Below, in pieces: positions 55,253 through 64,000 of a DNA stretch of 64,000 nucleotides; position 1 is the stretch's first letter, and every line of letters begins with the position of its first letter. Where the stretch lies: NCBI RefSeq assembly GCF_014779555.2, contig NZ_CP094357.1, positions 3,472,001 through 3,536,000 of the forward strand, given 5' to 3'. The translations under genes and the position numbers were made by a program. The stretch is from Lysobacter capsici. GTDB taxonomy: Bacteria > Pseudomonadota > Gammaproteobacteria > Xanthomonadales > Xanthomonadaceae. Under the pieces are notes generated by a model. That model searched no databases, had not been told where the DNA came from, and saw only the letters and a list, made by a program, of their open reading frames with translations.

Positions 55253-56536
55253 TCAGCCCGAGTCGCCCTCGCGCACCATCAACAGCGCGATCAAGGTCAA
55301 CGCCCCGGCCGCGGCCAGGTAATAGCCGACATAGGCCAGGCCATACCGGTTCGCCAACTGGGTCGCGATCCACGGCGCGAACGAAGCGCCGAGAATGCCG
55401 GCGAGATTGAACGCCAGCGAGGCGCCGGTATAACGCACCGCGGTCGGGAACATCTCGGCCAGGATCGTGCCCAGCGGGCCGTAAGTCAGGCCCATGATGC
55501 CCAGGCCCAGACCGAGGAACAGCAAGGTGCCCCAGGCGCTGCCGGTCGAGAACAACGGCGCGAAGAAAATGCCGAAGCCGATCACCGCCACCGTCGACAG
55601 GATCATCGCCAGACGCCGCCCACGGCGATCGGCGAACAGTGCCGACAGCGGAATGGTGATGGCGAAGAACACCACGCTGCCCAGTTGCAGCAGCAGGAAC
55701 TGTTCGCGGGTGTAGCCCAGTTTCGAAGTGCCCCAGCTCAACGCGAACACCGTCATCAGATAGAACAGCACGAAGGTCGCCAGGGCGCCGAAGGTGCCGG
55801 CGACCAGCGCGCCGGGGTGATTGCGCAGCACCTGCAGCATCGGCAGCCTGACCCGCTCGTGCTGGTCGATCGCGCGCTGGAACGCCGGGGTCTCGTTGAT
55901 CCGCAGCCGCACCCACAGGCCGACGAACACCAGCGCCGCGCTGGCCACGAACGGAATCCGCCAGCCCCAGGCGAAGAAGGCTTCGTCGCCGAGGGTGTCG
56001 GTCAGCAGCAGGAAGATCCCGGTCGAGAGGAAAAACCCGATCGGCGCGCCGAGCTGCGGAAACATGCCGTACCACGCGCGCTTGCCGGGCGGCGCGTTCT
56101 CGGTCGCCAGCAGTACCGCGCCGCCCCACTCGCCGCCCAGCCCCAGGCCCTGGCCGAACCGGCACAGCGCGAGCAGCGCAGGCGCGAGGATGCCGATGCT
56201 GTCGTAGGTCGGCAGCAGGCCGATCGCGACCGTCGACAGACCCATGGTCAGCAAGGCCGCGACCAGGGTCGCCTTGCGGCCGATGCGGTCGCCGTAATGG
56301 CCGAACACCGCCGCGCCGACCGGACGGGCGATGAAGGCCAGGGCGAAGGTCGCCAGCGACTGCAGCACCGCCGTGCCCGGGTCGGCGCTGGTGAAGAACA
56401 GCTTCGGAAACACCAGCACCGCGGCGGTGGCGTAGATGTAGAAATCGAAGAACTCGATGGTGGTGCCGATCAGGCTCGCGAACAGCACGCGGGCCGGGGA
56501 GTTGCTCGGGGCCGAGGCCGGTGCGGCTGCGCTCAT
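55253..56536 (-). CDS. MHS family MFS transporter
   Basis: 427 residues, twelve membrane segments. Landmarks of the metabolite:H+ symporter group are SLIGTTIEFFDFYIYATAAV, RPVGAAVFGHYGDRIGRKAT, QGLGLGGEWGGAVLLATENA, and GWRIPFVASA. It probably imports an organic acid, shikimate or proline/betaine-like solute. The neighbouring divergent gene encodes a dehydrogenase, 153 bases away. Confidence 0.9.
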   Translation of the reverse strand: MSAAAPASAPSNSPARVLFASLIGTTIEFFDFYIYATAAVLVFPKLFFTSADPGTAVLQSLATFALAFIARPVGAAVFGHYGDRIGRKATLVAALLTMGLSTVAIGLLPTYDSIGILAPALLALCRFGQGLGLGGEWGGAVLLATENAPPGKRAWYGMFPQLGAPIGFFLSTGIFLLLTDTLGDEAFFAWGWRIPFVASAALVFVGLWVRLRINETPAFQRAIDQHERVRLPMLQVLRNHPGALVAGTFGALATFVLFYLMTVFALSWGTSKLGYTREQFLLLQLGSVVFFAITIPLSALFADRRGRRLAMILSTVAVIGFGIFFAPLFSTGSAWGTLLFLGLGLGIMGLTYGPLGTILAEMFPTAVRYTGASLAFNLAGILGASFAPWIATQLANRYGLAYVGYYLAAAGALTLIALLMVREGDSG

Positions 56537-56689
56537 CGAGACGTCCGATTGGGGGGGGATCGGTGAATTGTTACCCGATCCGCACCCGCTTCGGCAAAGC
56601 GACCGCGCAAACCGTGCCGGCCGCATCCGGCGCTGGCCGCGCGCGCCGCGATCCGGCAAGGTGTGCCATCCCCCGCATGAGTTCGCAGC

Positions 56690-57763
56690 ATGAGCGCGCC
56701 CGCTCCCGTCCGCGTGGCCCTGATCGGCTACGGTTTCGCCGGCAAGACCTTCCATGCGCCGTTGATCTCCGCCACGCCCGGCCTGTCGCTGGGCGTGGTC
56801 GGCTCGCGCGATCCGGCCAAGGTCCACGCCGACTACCAGTACATGAGCGTGGTCGACGACCCGTTCGCCGCCGCCACCGACCCGCGCGTGGAGCTGGTGG
56901 TGATCGCCACCCCGAACGACAGCCATGCCCCGCTCGCGCGCGCCGCGCTGGCCGCCGGCAAGCACGTGGTGGTCGACAAGCCGTTCACCCTGGACCTGGC
57001 GCAAGCGCGCGAGTTGATCGCATTGGCAAAGCACCATCGGCGCGTGCTGTCGGTGTTCCACAACCGCCGCTGGGACAGCGACTACCTCGGGGTCAAGCAG
57101 GCGATCGAGGAAGGCCTGCTCGGCCCGGTCGTGCATTTCGAATCGCATATCGACCGCTACCGCCCGCAGGTGCGCGAGCGCTGGCGCGAACAGGCCGGCC
57201 CCGGCACCGGCGTGTGGTGGGACCTGGGACCGCATCTGGTTGATCAGGCCTTGCAGTTGTTCGGCCTGCCCGAGCGCGTCGTCGCCAGCCTGGCCACGCA
57301 ACGCCGCGACGGCCAGGTCAGCGACTGGGCGCATGTGCTGCTCGACTACGGCCAGCGCCGGGTGATCCTGCACGCCAGCATGCTCGCCGCCGGCGGCAGC
57401 GCGCGTTTCACCGTCCACGGCGAGCGCGGCAGCCTGATCAAACCGCGCGCCGATCAACAGGAAGCGCAGCTGCTGGCCGGCGTGGTGCCCGGTTCGCCCG
57501 GCTGGGGCGCGGACGGCGACGACCTGATCTTCCACGACGGCGAAGGCTCGCGCCGCCTGACCACGCCCTCGGGCGATCAGCGCCGCTATTACATGGCGGT
57601 CTTCGATGCGATCCGCGAGCGCGGCGACAACCCGGTGACGCCGACCCAGGCGCTGGCGGTGATGGCGGTGCTGGAGGCGGCGGTGGAATCGGCGGCGACG
57701 GGGCGCGCGACCGCGCCGGCGCTCGATGCGGACGAACGCGCGGCGTTTAGCGGCGGCGCCTGA
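56690..57763 (+). CDS. Gfo/Idh/MocA family oxidoreductase
   Basis: 357 residues. The Rossmann site VRVALIGYGFAGKTFHAPLI, then HVVVDKPFTLDLAQARELIA (the family EKP variant is DKP) and the H-x-x-D site VWWDLGPHLVDQALQLFGLP. It matches the YvaA/YdgJ type. A sugar or inositol derivative is the likely substrate. It is divergent from the MHS transporter, which may import its substrate. Confidence 0.9.
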   Translation: MSAPAPVRVALIGYGFAGKTFHAPLISATPGLSLGVVGSRDPAKVHADYQYMSVVDDPFAAATDPRVELVVIATPNDSHAPLARAALAAGKHVVVDKPFTLDLAQARELIALAKHHRRVLSVFHNRRWDSDYLGVKQAIEEGLLGPVVHFESHIDRYRPQVRERWREQAGPGTGVWWDLGPHLVDQALQLFGLPERVVASLATQRRDGQVSDWAHVLLDYGQRRVILHASMLAAGGSARFTVHGERGSLIKPRADQQEAQLLAGVVPGSPGWGADGDDLIFHDGEGSRRLTTPSGDQRRYYMAVFDAIRERGDNPVTPTQALAVMAVLEAAVESAATGRATAPALDADERAAFSGGA

Positions 57764-57970
57764 GCCGCTGCGGGCTTCGCATGCGTCGCCGGCAATGCTC
57801 GTAACGATAGGTTACGGCTGTCGCATTACGGCCTGACCGGGCTGCCTTCAACTGGTTCTTACATTCATGACGCTACCTTGCGTACATGAATCCAATGAAC
57901 CGACCGCAGTTTCATGTGCAGCGCCCGATGAGCCCCGCTCCTTTGAGCGTGTTTCCATGAGCGTGCTCCG

Positions 57971-59101
57971 ATGAGCGCGCAATGCGAGTACAGCTTCGGC
58001 ATCGAGGAAGAATTCTTCCTGGTCCGCCCGCATTCGCGCCTGCTCGCGACCCAGGTGCCCAGCCGCCTGCTCAAGCGCGCGCGCGCCGAGCTGGGCGAAT
58101 CGATCGAAAGCGAACTGCTGCAGGCGCAGATCGAGATCGCCACGCCGGTGCAATGCGATATCGCCCAGGCCCAGCGGCAGCTCAGCGAACTGCGACGCGG
58201 TCTGTCGTCGCTGGCGCACGATCATGGGCTGGCCTTGCTGGCGGCGGGCACGCACCCGCTGGGGCAATGGCGCGAACAGATTCATACCGACAAGCCGCGT
58301 TATCGCCGCTTGGTCGAGGATTTCCAGATCGTCGCCCGCCGCAGCCAGGTGTGCGGGCTGCACGTTCATGTGCAGCTGCCCGACGACGTCGACCGCGTGC
58401 AGGCGATGAACCGGGCGATGCCGTGGCTGCCGCTGCTGCTGGCGTTGTCCACCTCCTCGCCGTTCTGGGACCGCTTCGACACCGGGCTGATGAGCTACCG
58501 CCAGGCCATGTACGACGAATGGCCGCGCACCGGCATCCCGGATTTCTTCGAGGATCAGGCCGACTACGACGCGTTCGCCGCGGTGCTGGTGCGGGCCGGC
58601 GCGATCAGCGATGCCAGTTCGTTGTGGTGGGCGATCCGGCCTTCGCCGAATTTCCCCACCGTCGAACTGCGCATCGCCGATGCCTGCACCCGGGTCGAGG
58701 ACAGCGTGGCGATCGCCGCGTTGTACCGCTGCCTGATGCGGCATATCGCCATGCGCCCGGCCGATGCGCCGCCGTGCAACGCGAGCACGCGCCGGATCAT
58801 CGACGAAAACCGCTGGCGGGCCAAGCGCTTCGGCCTGCAGGCGAGCTTCCTCGATGCGCAGGGCAATACCGAGCCGGCGGTCGATCAATTGCAGCGCCTG
58901 CGCGCGCTCTGCCACGAGGACGCGCAGGCCCTGGATTGCGTCGACGCGCTCAAGACCCTGGACGCGATCGTCGAACGCGGCAGCAGCGCGCACACGCAGT
59001 TGCAGGTCTATCGCGAACAACGCCAGCACGGCGCCACCCGCGCCAACGCACTCAAGCATGTGGTCGACTGGTTGCTGGAAACCACGGTGCCCGCCGCATG
59101 A
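57971..59101 (+). CDS. ybdK: Carboxylate-amine ligase, YbdK type (GCS2 family)
   Basis: 376 residues. The start SFGIEEEFFLV is the ATP/glutamate signature of the family; VCGLHVHVQLPD, SLWWAIRPSPNFPTVELRIA and SLAHDHGLALLAAGTHPLGQ follow. It should join a carboxylate such as glutamate to an amine, using ATP. The length matches E. coli YbdK (372). It is 126 bases before a class I glutamine-amidotransferase-like hydrolase on the same strand. Confidence 0.9.
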   Translation: MSAQCEYSFGIEEEFFLVRPHSRLLATQVPSRLLKRARAELGESIESELLQAQIEIATPVQCDIAQAQRQLSELRRGLSSLAHDHGLALLAAGTHPLGQWREQIHTDKPRYRRLVEDFQIVARRSQVCGLHVHVQLPDDVDRVQAMNRAMPWLPLLLALSTSSPFWDRFDTGLMSYRQAMYDEWPRTGIPDFFEDQADYDAFAAVLVRAGAISDASSLWWAIRPSPNFPTVELRIADACTRVEDSVAIAALYRCLMRHIAMRPADAPPCNASTRRIIDENRWRAKRFGLQASFLDAQGNTEPAVDQLQRLRALCHEDAQALDCVDALKTLDAIVERGSSAHTQLQVYREQRQHGATRANALKHVVDWLLETTVPAA

Positions 59102-59227
59102 CCTCGCCACCTCGTTCATGCCCCGCTCCGACTGCCCCGCGAATCATCCGACTACGGATCCTCTGATTCCGAACCATTCCGTTCCGATTGCAAAGCGCCA
59201 CCCGACCTCGCTCTGGATACCCCCGCC

Positions 59228-60028
59228 ATGCCCGCTTCCGCCCGCAAACTGCTGATCGGCCTGTCGCCGCGCCTGATGCGCAACCTGCCGCCCGAATACG
59301 GCTTTCGCAACAAGACCCTGCAATACCTGGAGCAGTCCATGGCCCATTGGGTCATGGCCAGCGGCGCGCTGGTGGTGATGATTCCCACCGTCGACGCCAC
59401 CGGCGCGGTCCAGGCCACCGATCTGGCGGTGCGCGACTACGCGAGTTCGCTGGACGGGCTGATCCTGCAAGGCGGCGCCGACATCGACCCGCAGGCCTAC
59501 GGCGAGCGCCCCAGCGAAATGCTGATGACCACCGATCCGGATCGCGACCGCTTCGAGTTGAACCTGCTGCGCGCCTTCGTCGACGCCGGCAAGCCGGTGC
59601 TCGGCATCTGCCGCGGCATGCAGCTGATCAACGTCGCCCACGGCGGCAGCCTGTACCAGGACTTGGTCGGCGGCGGCGCGACCCGCGCGCAGCACTACAT
59701 CCCGGCGCAGTACGACGAACACGCGCATTCGCTGCGCATGCGCGAGGACGGCTGGCTGGCGTCGCTGTATCCGCAGGCCGCCGATCCGCGGGTCAATTCG
59801 ATCCATCACCAGGGCGTCAAGAGTCTCGGCGCAGGCCTGGACGTGGAAGCCTGGTCGGAAGACGGCATCCCCGAATGCATCCGCGGCAGCGGCGACAGCT
59901 TCGTAGTCGGCGTGCAGTGGCATCCGGAGTTCCACGATCATCGTTTCCCGGAATTGCTGCCGGGCCGGCCCTTGCTGATGTCGTTCATGGAAGCCGCGCG
60001 CAAACGCGAACAAGCCTTGGCCGCCTGA
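59228..60028 (+). CDS. Gamma-glutamyl-GABA hydrolase family protein
   Basis: 266 residues. The nucleophile is C128 in LGICRGMQLINV; H232 and E234 in VQWHPEFHD complete the triad of class I GATase-like gamma-glutamyl hydrolases (PuuD type). RLILQGGADIDP-like SLDGLILQGGADIDPQAYGE is the family's second hallmark. It hydrolyses a gamma-glutamyl amide. The gene is followed by the second hairpin array. Confidence 0.92.
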   Translation: MPASARKLLIGLSPRLMRNLPPEYGFRNKTLQYLEQSMAHWVMASGALVVMIPTVDATGAVQATDLAVRDYASSLDGLILQGGADIDPQAYGERPSEMLMTTDPDRDRFELNLLRAFVDAGKPVLGICRGMQLINVAHGGSLYQDLVGGGATRAQHYIPAQYDEHAHSLRMREDGWLASLYPQAADPRVNSIHHQGVKSLGAGLDVEAWSEDGIPECIRGSGDSFVVGVQWHPEFHDHRFPELLPGRPLLMSFMEAARKREQALAA

Positions 60029-60045
60029 GTCATCACGCCAGCCCC

Positions 60046-60977
60046 CTGTAGGAGCGGCGCAAGCCGCGACCGCGAAACCACGCCTGCATCGCAAGCCGAA
60101 TGTCGCGGTCGCGGCTCGCGCCGCTCCTACAGCCGGAGATGCGATGTCGACATGTGGCTGTGCAATACCGAAAACGATCAAGCGGCGTGAACCACCCGGA
60201 TCGCCAATCGCATCCACCACGCAGCCGCACGCCGGCTGCGCAAGCCACGTATCCCCCTGTAGGAGCGGCGTGAGCCGCGACCGCGACATCACGCATTCGA
60301 CGCAATCCGGATGTCGCGATCGCGGCTTACGCCGCTCCTACAGCCGGGGATGCGATGTCGACATGTGGCTGTGCAATACCGAAAACGATCCGGGCGGCAT
60401 GAACCACCCGGATCGCCAATCGCATCCACCACGCATCCGCACGCCGGCTGCGCAAGCCACGTATCCCCCTGTAGGAGCGGCGCAAGCCGCGACCGCGACA
60501 TCACGCATTCGACGCAATCCGGATGCCGCGGTCGCGGCTCACGCCGCTCCTACAGCCGGAGACGCGATGTCGACATGTGGCTATGCAATACCGAAAACGA
60601 TCAAGCGGCGTGAACCACCCGGATCGCCAATCGCATCCACCACGCATCCGCACGCCGGCTGCGCAAGCCACATATCCCCCTGTAGGAGCGGCGTGAGCCG
60701 CGACCGCGAAACCACGCCTGCGACGCAAGCCGGATGTCGCGGTCGCGGCTCGCGCCGCTCCTACAGCCGGAGACGCGATGTCGACATGTGGCTGTGCAAT
60801 ACCGAAAACGATCAAGCGGCGTGAACCACGCGGATCGCCAATCGCATCCACCACGCATCCGCACGCCGGCCGCGCAAGCCACGTATCCCACTGTAGGAGC
60901 GGCGCAAGCCGCGACCGCGAAACGACGCCTGCGTCGCAAGCCGGATGTCGCGGTCGCGGCTCGCGCCGCTCCTACAG
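60046..60977. repeat. Five-unit hairpin array, about 211 bp period
   Basis: CTGTAGGAGCGGCG occurs at 60046, 60257, 60469, 60680 and 60891 (steps 211, 212, 211, 211). Each is matched by an inverted copy as in the array at 1141, but the spacer differs: GCGATGTCGACATGTGGC, then GAAAACGATC, GTGAACCAC, GGATCGCCAATCGCATCCA. So the palindrome is shared and the linker is not. Open frames here are artefacts. Confidence 0.95.
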
Positions 60978-61076
60978 GGGGCCGACGAAACCACAAGGCC
61001 ATCGAAACGAAACAACCCGGGCAGCCTGAGCCACCCGGGTCGCAAAGCGCATCAACCACGCGATCGATACGACGGC

Positions 61077-63155
61077 TTACAAACTCGCCGCGCAGTTGTA
61101 ACAGACCAGCGCGAAATCCTGATCGGTATCGTCGCCGGCATTGGGCAATCCATTCGAATTGATGTCGGTCGCGCGCACCACGACGTTGACGCTGCCGCCG
61201 TGCTGCGCGGCCTGCAGGAACACGCCTTCGCCGTTGTTGCGCGCATCGGCGGCACCGCCGGTGGCCGACCAGCCGGCGCTGTTGAACACGTTGCCCAGGT
61301 AGGTGTTGCCGCCCGCGGTCACGCGCAGATCCAGGTTGTTGTTCCAGGCCGGCGTGGTACCGCCCAGGCCGTGACCGGGCGCGTCGGTCCACACCAGCAT
61401 GACCCGCACCGGCTTGCTCGGATCGGCGGCGGTGAAGGTGCGCGTCCAGCTCTCGCCGGTGTTGTTGAACACATGGGTCTGATCGACGTACTGCACCGCC
61501 TGCGCCGGACGCAGCACCGGGTCGATCAACATGCGGCCCCAACCCTGCTTGCTGTCGGGCGCGGTCGCCAGGGTGCCGCCGTCGGCGTCGAGTTTGCCGA
61601 CCAGGTTCTGCGCGACCGCGGTGAACGCGGCCTTGGTCAACGCCGGGCTGGGATCGACGCTGAAACGATTGCGGTAGTACTGCACGAACAAGGCACTGGC
61701 GCCGGCCACCTGCGGCGAGGCCATGCTGGTGCCGCACATCAGGCCATGACCGGTCGCGCTGTTGGCCGAATCGATCGAACACCCCGGCGCGACCATCGCC
61801 GGAATACGCCGGCCGTCCAGCGCCGGGCCGTGCGCGGTGTTGCTGGACAGATCGTTGATCGCCGCCAGTTGCACCGTCGCCGAGGTCTGGCCCTTGGTCG
61901 AGCCGATGGTGAAGGTGTTCTTGGCTTCGTCGGGCGAACCCTGGCTCTGGGTGCCGCCGTTGCCGTTCATGAACGACAGCACGTAGGCTAGCGGCTGATC
62001 GCCGGGCGCATCGGGATCGGCGTCGCGCACGCCGACATCGACCTGGCGCGTGTCGCCGTCGTAGCCGCGCGGCGAACCCGCCGGGCCCCAGCTGTTGCCG
62101 GAAATCACCGCGCGGTTGCGCACCGATTGAGTCATCAGCAACAGCATGCCGCCGGCCTGAGTGTAGAACGGCGAATAGCGCTGTTCGACCAGCTTGGCGC
62201 CGGGCGCGACGCCGAGGCCACGCAGGAAGCTGCCGGTCGACGCGGTGGCACGCACGTTCGAGGCGCCGTCGCCGGCCATGATCGCGGCGGTGTGGGTGCC
62301 GTGCGCGCTGCTCGCGCTGCCGCCGCAGGTGGTGCCGGTGCAGGCGGCCATGCGCGCGACCAGATCCGGATGGGTGTGATAGATGCCGCCGTCGACGTTG
62401 GCGATGATCACGCCGGTGCCGTTGACGCCCGCCGTGCTCAGATAACTCACATAACCGGGCACCGCGAGATTGCTCGCGTTGAGGTTGCCGGCGTTGATCT
62501 GGCTGCTCATCTCGCCGCGCAGGCCGCCGTCGGTGGGCACGCTCTGCACGCTGTACACGCCCGGCGTCTGCGCGAGCGCGGCGAGTTGATCGGCGGGCAG
62601 TTGCACGGTCTGCGTCTGCAGATGACGGTCGACGATCTTCGCGCCCAGGCCGGTATCGGCGATGCCGATCTTGGCCAGGTTCGCGCCGAGCGCGCTGCCG
62701 CGATGGCTGATCACATTGACCTGCACCGGCCCGGTCGCGGCCTTGCTCAGCGCGGCCGCGCGCAGTTCGGGCTGGACCCGGTACGCCGGCAGGAAATCGC
62801 CGCTCCAGCGCACTTCGCGCTGTCCGGCCAGACGCGCGAGCGCGTCGCGCTTGCCCCAGGCGATGTAGGTATAGGGATGCACGTACTGCACCGGTTCCAG
62901 TCCGGCGCGACGCAGCTCGTCCAGCCACGCCTGCTGCACGGGACCGGTGAACTGGACCATGCGCCAGTCCTCGCCGTCGGCGCGCGCGCGGCCCCAGGCG
63001 CTGGCGGCCTGCACCGGTTTGCTGGTGAGCGGATCGAAGCGCAATCCGCCCAGATCGAGTTCGAAACCGCCGGCGGGCGGCGCGGCTTGCGCGGCGAAAA
63101 GCGGCGCCAGGCCGATAGCCAGGACGATGGCGGTGTGCAGATGGCGACGGGTCAT
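61077..63155 (-). CDS. Secreted subtilisin-like serine protease (S8)
   Basis: 692 residues with a signal peptide (AIVLAIGLAPLFAAQA) and a long N-terminal pro-like region. The catalytic triad is D255 (IIANVDGGIYH), H285 (SAHGTHTAAIMAG) and S477 (CGTSMASPQVAG), with the oxyanion N354 in ISGNSWG. The C-terminal domain is a P-domain/jelly-roll type (about 550-692, RVMLVWTDAPG). It is likely exported and acts on extracellular proteins. It lies next to the array at 60046 and is the last complete gene. Confidence 0.93.
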   Translation of the reverse strand: MTRRHLHTAIVLAIGLAPLFAAQAAPPAGGFELDLGGLRFDPLTSKPVQAASAWGRARADGEDWRMVQFTGPVQQAWLDELRRAGLEPVQYVHPYTYIAWGKRDALARLAGQREVRWSGDFLPAYRVQPELRAAALSKAATGPVQVNVISHRGSALGANLAKIGIADTGLGAKIVDRHLQTQTVQLPADQLAALAQTPGVYSVQSVPTDGGLRGEMSSQINAGNLNASNLAVPGYVSYLSTAGVNGTGVIIANVDGGIYHTHPDLVARMAACTGTTCGGSASSAHGTHTAAIMAGDGASNVRATASTGSFLRGLGVAPGAKLVEQRYSPFYTQAGGMLLLMTQSVRNRAVISGNSWGPAGSPRGYDGDTRQVDVGVRDADPDAPGDQPLAYVLSFMNGNGGTQSQGSPDEAKNTFTIGSTKGQTSATVQLAAINDLSSNTAHGPALDGRRIPAMVAPGCSIDSANSATGHGLMCGTSMASPQVAGASALFVQYYRNRFSVDPSPALTKAAFTAVAQNLVGKLDADGGTLATAPDSKQGWGRMLIDPVLRPAQAVQYVDQTHVFNNTGESWTRTFTAADPSKPVRVMLVWTDAPGHGLGGTTPAWNNNLDLRVTAGGNTYLGNVFNSAGWSATGGAADARNNGEGVFLQAAQHGGSVNVVVRATDINSNGLPNAGDDTDQDFALVCYNCAASL

Positions 63156-63757
63156 GGGAGTTCTCTTGGAAGGCCGAAGGAACGCCGCCCGAACGGGCGA
63201 CGACGCGTTGAAGCGATCTGGGAAAAACACCGGAATGCGGCGTTCGGACTGCGGGCGTGTCGCGAGCGTCGCCGAACGCCCATCGACACTGCGCCCGCGC
63301 GATGGCCGCGTCCACGCAATTCCGAACGTCGCTTCGAAATGATCATTGAGAGTGATCACAGAATCCCGAACGCGCGCTCACGGCCCGATGCGTGCGTCGC
63401 ATTCACACGCATGACCCGCGATCGCGCGCGCGTACCGCGCAGGCATGAGACCTGCGGAGAACATCGCGTTTTTTGCCGATTTCCGGTTGCGGCGACGCGA
63501 CGCGGCGCAATCGCGGGCCTGCATCACATTCGCGATTCGCCATGCATCGCGCGCCGAATCACCTATTGAGGACGAACGACACACTTACGGCACGCTAATG
63601 ACTTAAACATCTCGTCGTTTTTACGCGAATACCCGACCGCGAACGTGCAACGGCATTTTTAGTGGTTGATCCGGCCGCGTTTGTGTTCTTACATTCGTCC
63701 AGCGTCGCGTCGTTCTGCCCGACACGACCGCGCGCACCGAACCAGGGGATCAGCACC
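63156..63757. other. Divergent intergenic region before partial gene
   Basis: 600 bases between the protease start and the next gene. The AT-rich stretch at 63590-63690 may carry the promoter of the gene at 63758. The open frames in it lack protein-like composition. Confidence 0.45.
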
Positions 63758-64000
63758 ATGAACCATCGATCTCTATGCACGCTCGGCCTGTGGCTTGCGA
63801 TCAGCGGCACCGCGATCGCGGCCAGTTGCCCCCCGGGCCAGCGCGCCACCTCGCGCGGCGCGAACGCAAGCAAGACGTCCTGCGCCACACCGTCGCGCCC
63901 GCGCGAACGCAAGCCCGTCGACCAGGCGCGGGTCGCACCGGCGCGCATCGAATGGTCCGACCGCTGGGGCGCGATCGCCACCGGCCATGGCAACGCGTTC
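63758..64000 (+). CDS. Exported protein, probable DUF4189, 3' end missing
   Basis: 81 codons are visible before the window ends. A signal peptide (LCTLGLWLAISGTAIAA) is followed by a proline/arginine-rich linker with SCPPGQ and then IEWSDRWGAIATGHGNAF. The W-x-D-R-W-G-A-I start of a globular domain is characteristic of DUF4189 proteins of Xanthomonadaceae, which are small exported proteins of unknown role. Confidence 0.6.
   Translation, partial: MNHRSLCTLGLWLAISGTAIAASCPPGQRATSRGANASKTSCATPSRPRERKPVDQARVAPARIEWSDRWGAIATGHGNAF

Noticed and set aside
60144-60854. Open frames in the second array
   Set aside because: They are produced by the repeated hairpins; peptide copies repeat every unit.

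Overview
The window is very GC-rich DNA from a gammaproteobacterium, most likely a Lysobacter-type member of the Xanthomonadaceae. The inference rests on codon use, on several families of short dispersed palindromes typical of this group, and on gene content: a long alpha-2-macroglobulin coupled to PBP1C, a roadblock/MglA-like GTPase cassette, secreted subtilase and esterase, and small exported proteins of unknown function. No rRNA, tRNA, CRISPR array, transposase or integrase was seen.

Layout. 1-1.1 kb: tail of a SUKH-type immunity-like protein and an FKBP lipoprotein. 1.1-1.95 kb: six hairpin units at an exact 142 bp period. 2.1-4.7 kb: two roadblock proteins, an unknown partner and a Ras-like GTPase in one operon. 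4.7-6.6 kb: flavin oxidoreductase, SnoaL-like protein, 50-residue membrane protein. 7.1-15.4 kb: alpha-2-macroglobulin and PBP1C, coupled by an ATGA overlap. 15.6-17.1 kb: two tandem exported paralogues. 17-29 kb: housekeeping and accessory genes (sugar dehydrogenase, cold-shock/excalibur fusion, LysR regulator, serine hydrolase, BaiN-like flavoprotein, TrhO, HPF-like protein, Tsx-like porin, HD protein) separated by repeat-filled gaps.

29-41 kb is the most distinctive part: a 2.2 kilo-residue Ig-repeat autotransporter, divergent from an operon of three phage-tail-collar (microcystin-dependent-type) proteins and a GNAT acetyltransferase, followed by a DUF6916-like gene and a small exported protein with one Ig/cadherin-like module like those of the autotransporter. 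It may be a surface or adhesion system; no function has been assigned to the set.

41-46 kb: DUF1993 protein, soxR with a clear SoxR box in a 19 bp-spaced promoter, a quinone reductase and an MFS exporter (a redox-drug defence unit), then a large inverted repeat. 46-53 kb: glycosyltransferase, phospholipase D, and a tandem-duplication scar carrying two diverged paralogous genes, a beheaded esterase fragment and a duplicated phospholipase tail, ending in an intact PHB-depolymerase-type esterase. 53-60 kb: YgjP-like metalloprotease, 2OG-Fe(II) oxygenase, MHS transporter, Gfo/Idh/MocA oxidoreductase, YbdK-type carboxylate-amine ligase and a gamma-glutamyl hydrolase. 60-61 kb: a second hairpin array (five units, about 211 bp). 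61-64 kb: a secreted subtilase and the start of a probable DUF4189 exported protein.
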